Below, piece by piece: positions 61,368 through 64,000 of a DNA stretch of 64,000 bases. The stretch's first letter is position 1. Each line of letters starts with the position of its first letter. The notes under the pieces are model-generated. The model did not search any database. It was given only the letters and a program-made list of their open reading frames with translations, and was not told the origin of the DNA. A program made the position numbers and the translations under genes. The DNA is from Siphonodentalium dalli (lineage: Eukaryota > Mollusca > Scaphopoda > Gadilida > Siphonodentaliidae). The stretch is from positions 247,661,827 through 247,725,826 of the forward strand of contig CP136064.1 in NCBI GenBank assembly GCA_032622095.1, in the 5' to 3' direction.

Positions 61368-61401
61368 ATAAGTTCAACAAACGGCCGTTTGTTGAACTTA
61401 T
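61368..61401. repeat. 34-bp perfect palindrome in the shared 3' flank
   Basis: Two 17-base arms meet at GGCC, with core AACAAACGGCCGTTTGTT. Imperfect counterparts lie at about 882-910, 13190-13223 and 23963-23994, and a half-copy at 43529-43551. Confidence 0.9.
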
Positions 61402-61498
61402 TATCTGAACATCCCCCAAGGGAACTACTCGGCTATGACTGATTATTATTGAAAGTGTTATGCAAGGATAAAGTGATGCAGCTTTAAAATTCTGATAA

Positions 61499-61504
61499 TT
61501 TATT
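61499..61504 (-). terminator. poly(A) signal of gene D
   Basis: AATAAA on the - strand, at the position conserved in the array. Confidence 0.6.
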
Positions 61505-61661
61505 TAACACTTTCACGATAACAACTATAAATGGCAACGGTAAATAACTAAATATACATATAAATAATAATAAATAACAATATTCGCATGAATATTCACA
61601 AAACAAACGTATGCAATTATCCAGCAGCACGTTGACGTATATTCATTATGTAAGTTTAGCA

Positions 61662-63790
61662 TCACAAGTCACTCGGGGTGAAGGTCATGGACATGGCCTC
61701 TCTCAGAATATCGTGGTCACAGTTCTCTGAAGTCGCGTGTAACTCCTCAGAAACAAACGAGTTGACTATTGTCTGTGTATCGTCGCAGTAACCGTGGTAA
61801 CCGCCGCTTCCGATGCTGCTGTTTGAAGAATCTGACTGAAAATCGCCATCTGGTGAGGATTCATAGATTGCGAGGGAAGGTACCAGGCTATCGGGTGAGA
61901 TATGTAAATCTTCGTCATCAGTGGCTGGAAGATTTATGTCGTCCTTATTCTTTGATATATAGAAGATGTCTGCTTTCAGTTGTTCAAACTCTGGTGTCAA
62001 TTGCGACGATGGTTCACAGAACGCTGCTAGTGTAAAAGGGTCGTTTGAATATGGGAGTACAGAGGAATATACTGCTTGGTGACTGAGTTGGCGACAACTT
62101 TTGAAATTCCTGCTATCATAACTGAGTTCGTCGTATGACATCGAGAACACAGGAGATGATGAGGTGAAGGCTGGAAGGATTCGGCTGTCCCAGGTCGGTA
62201 TCGGCGAATCCAGAATCGGAGTGGGTGTGTAGCTCTGTGGAGAATAGTCTTGGTGTTGAGTTTGTGTGTGACTAGGATTAACTTGCCTTCTTTTGTTTTC
62301 TGGTTGAATATCTGCAAAACAAATAAAACATACGAATTAACAATTGAATTGTTCTGGAAATATTATCCAATGTAAATGATTACGAGAGCCTGTCGAGACG
62401 GCAGTTGCAGCCAATAATTTCTTGAAGTGCATTTGGATAGATTCCAGGTGTTGTCATCTTGTATTTTACACACGTATTAGTCAGGAAATACAACCGACGA
62501 TTCGCTTGTGTGTTAAGTGGATTCCAGGATTAATCTTTTTCAAATTCGTGAACAAATATTTGAATTTTCGTCTCAAAGTCGTTCTTCGTAAAAGAGGCTG
62601 TGTTGCTTTCTCAGATTTGGAGTAAATTATAAAGAGAATATAAAATTAATTACTTTAACCTCATATGTGTATGAATACTTACCACTCGTATCTTCATACT
62701 CTGATCTCAGTCGCTTCTTTGTCATTGTTCTGGTACTGGAAAGGAGAGGATACACAAGTCTGATTTCAATGAAAATAGTGATGGTCTAAAGTTCTTATCT
62801 AAATATCTTATTATCTCCTTGTTTTATTTTGGCGACGGTTGAATTTCTCTACAATAACCGTGGAAGAAAATGTTAGGCGCCATAGTCCGAACTGAATCCA
62901 AGTATCGGCTAATGGAACTGATGGGAGAAAACGCGAGATTTGAAAAAAACAAGAAGTAAACAATTACTTTATATCAACATTAAAGGCCGTGATGATATAT
63001 GGGTTCAATGATATAGATACTTGACCCGGAGGCAAATGGTTATAGTGGCTGTGGGGTGGACACAACCCTAATCCGTGTGTGCATATTTGTTATGTCATGC
63101 CGCCGAAAAATACCATAACTGACTGCATAACACTCACCTCTCATCTTTATTCTCTCTGAAGCCTTTTGCGAATGGATTGTTGTCGATCTTGAGCTTCGTG
63201 ATCTGAAAGAAGAAATTCCAATTGTGTCATAACGAATGTATGTTACGAGCCGAAGAGATACAAAGTGAAGTGTAAGGTTGACAGTTGAATAGAAAATTCG
63301 ATAAAAAGAGGATATAGTGTTGACCAATGGCTGAATGAGGCCTGAATAAATCACGAAGACTCCGCCCTAATGATTCTTAGCAACTATTCCAGAATAAAAA
63401 GTGGGGTGCTACCACGATCTCATTTGACTGATTACGAAGTACACTGATGTTTGGAATTCCATATAATACATCAAATCGAATTTATGAATACCCTTTTCAG
63501 TGTTATAATTATGTGCGCAGTTCATTGAATTTCCCTGACGTAGAGCTGAAATATGATGTTTTCCTTCTTCACTATTCAAGCTGTTACACTTGTTGAACCA
63601 GTGTCATGTGTTATTGGAAGGCTTGATATTTGTAATACTAGATACGTACCTCTTCGCTCTGGTATGCGGTGACGGGAATGAAAGTTGTCTCAGCAAAGGT
63701 GAAAGTGTTTGTTAGCGCTTGTCCGGGACGTTCGTCTGCCATGGCTATATGAAGACGAGGCTTGTATTTCTGCATCGTGTTCACTATGAC
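61662..63790 (-). CDS. T-box transcription factor, gene D (3' part; 5' exons beyond the window)
   Basis: Visible exons in transcription order are 63790-63650, 63202-63138, 62729-62683 and 62311-61662. All have the same lengths and phases as in gene A. They encode the second half of the T-box (MQKYKPRLHIAMADERPGQA, FAETTFIPVTAYQ, KLKIDNNPFAKGFREN), KKRLRSEYED, and the full acidic tail ending MTFTPSDL. It differs from gene C by few substitutions, so the two are recent duplicates. The exons in view have no stop or frameshift. Whether the gene shares the first-exon deletion of gene C cannot be seen, and the exon that encodes the first half of the T-box lies to the right of the window. Confidence 0.88.
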
Positions 63791-64000
63791 CTGCAAACAG
63801 AAGTTAGGTTAAACCTTCGTTCACTGAATGGACTCTCACTTTCAGTTATAGCAGAATACAACGGAATGGTCTAATCATAATTAATTGTGTAATTTACCTT
63901 CGGGTCATATGAGCGAACGACAGACATAGAACCCCATTCAGATTTTGCCCCTAGGCCCTTAAGCTATATTGTTAACATATCTCTCAAATACTGCATGTAT

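Overview
The window is eukaryotic, AT-rich DNA. It has GT-AG introns, AATAAA poly(A) signals, many short inverted-repeat elements and long non-coding stretches. Split T-box genes, a Ty3/gypsy pol fragment and abundant MITEs point to a marine invertebrate, possibly a mollusc. The species call is a low-confidence inference from style; no sequence here fixes the taxon.

The core is an array of seven paralogous T-box loci. From left to right: (0) the terminal exon of a + strand copy at the left edge, frameshifted; (A) a complete + strand gene, 8334-12939, 480 aa in seven coding exons, with a 5' untranslated exon and promoter near 7145-7302; (B) a complete - strand gene, 29626-24652, 493 aa, with a lost stop codon, a triplicated splice donor and a duplicated promoter region; (psi1) a + strand pseudogene, about 35636-43500; (C) a - strand gene, 48784-43806, with a 1-nt deletion in its first coding exon; (psi2) a + strand pseudogene, about 51508-61130, broken by a hAT-like fragment and a Ty3/gypsy fragment; (D) a - strand gene from 61662 that runs off the right edge. 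B/psi1 and C/psi2 are head-to-head pairs with an inverted-repeat spacer between them. psi1/C and psi2/D are tail-to-tail. The second half of the window therefore looks like a duplicated divergent unit (T-box gene plus pseudogene partner).

Region by region: 1-7100 is the 3' flank of locus 0, then two nearly identical 648-bp TIR elements. 7100-14200 is gene A and its 3' flank. 14700-20298 is a decayed gene of a transposase-like family I cannot name, interrupted by a TTAA-flanked MITE. 20300-23040 is non-coding apart from a small MITE. 23040-35400 is gene B with foldback/MITE insertions 3' of it and a 2.1-kb tandem duplication of its 5' region. 35600-43560 is psi1. 43640-51250 is gene C. 51500-61130 is psi2 with the mobile insertions. 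61500-64000 is gene D.

The intact members would encode nuclear DNA-binding transcription factors with an N-terminal T-box, a basic KKRLR stretch and a Ser/Asp/Glu-rich C-terminal tail. Because the locus is multi-copy, older copies act as empty-site controls for several insertions, so target-site duplications can be read directly.
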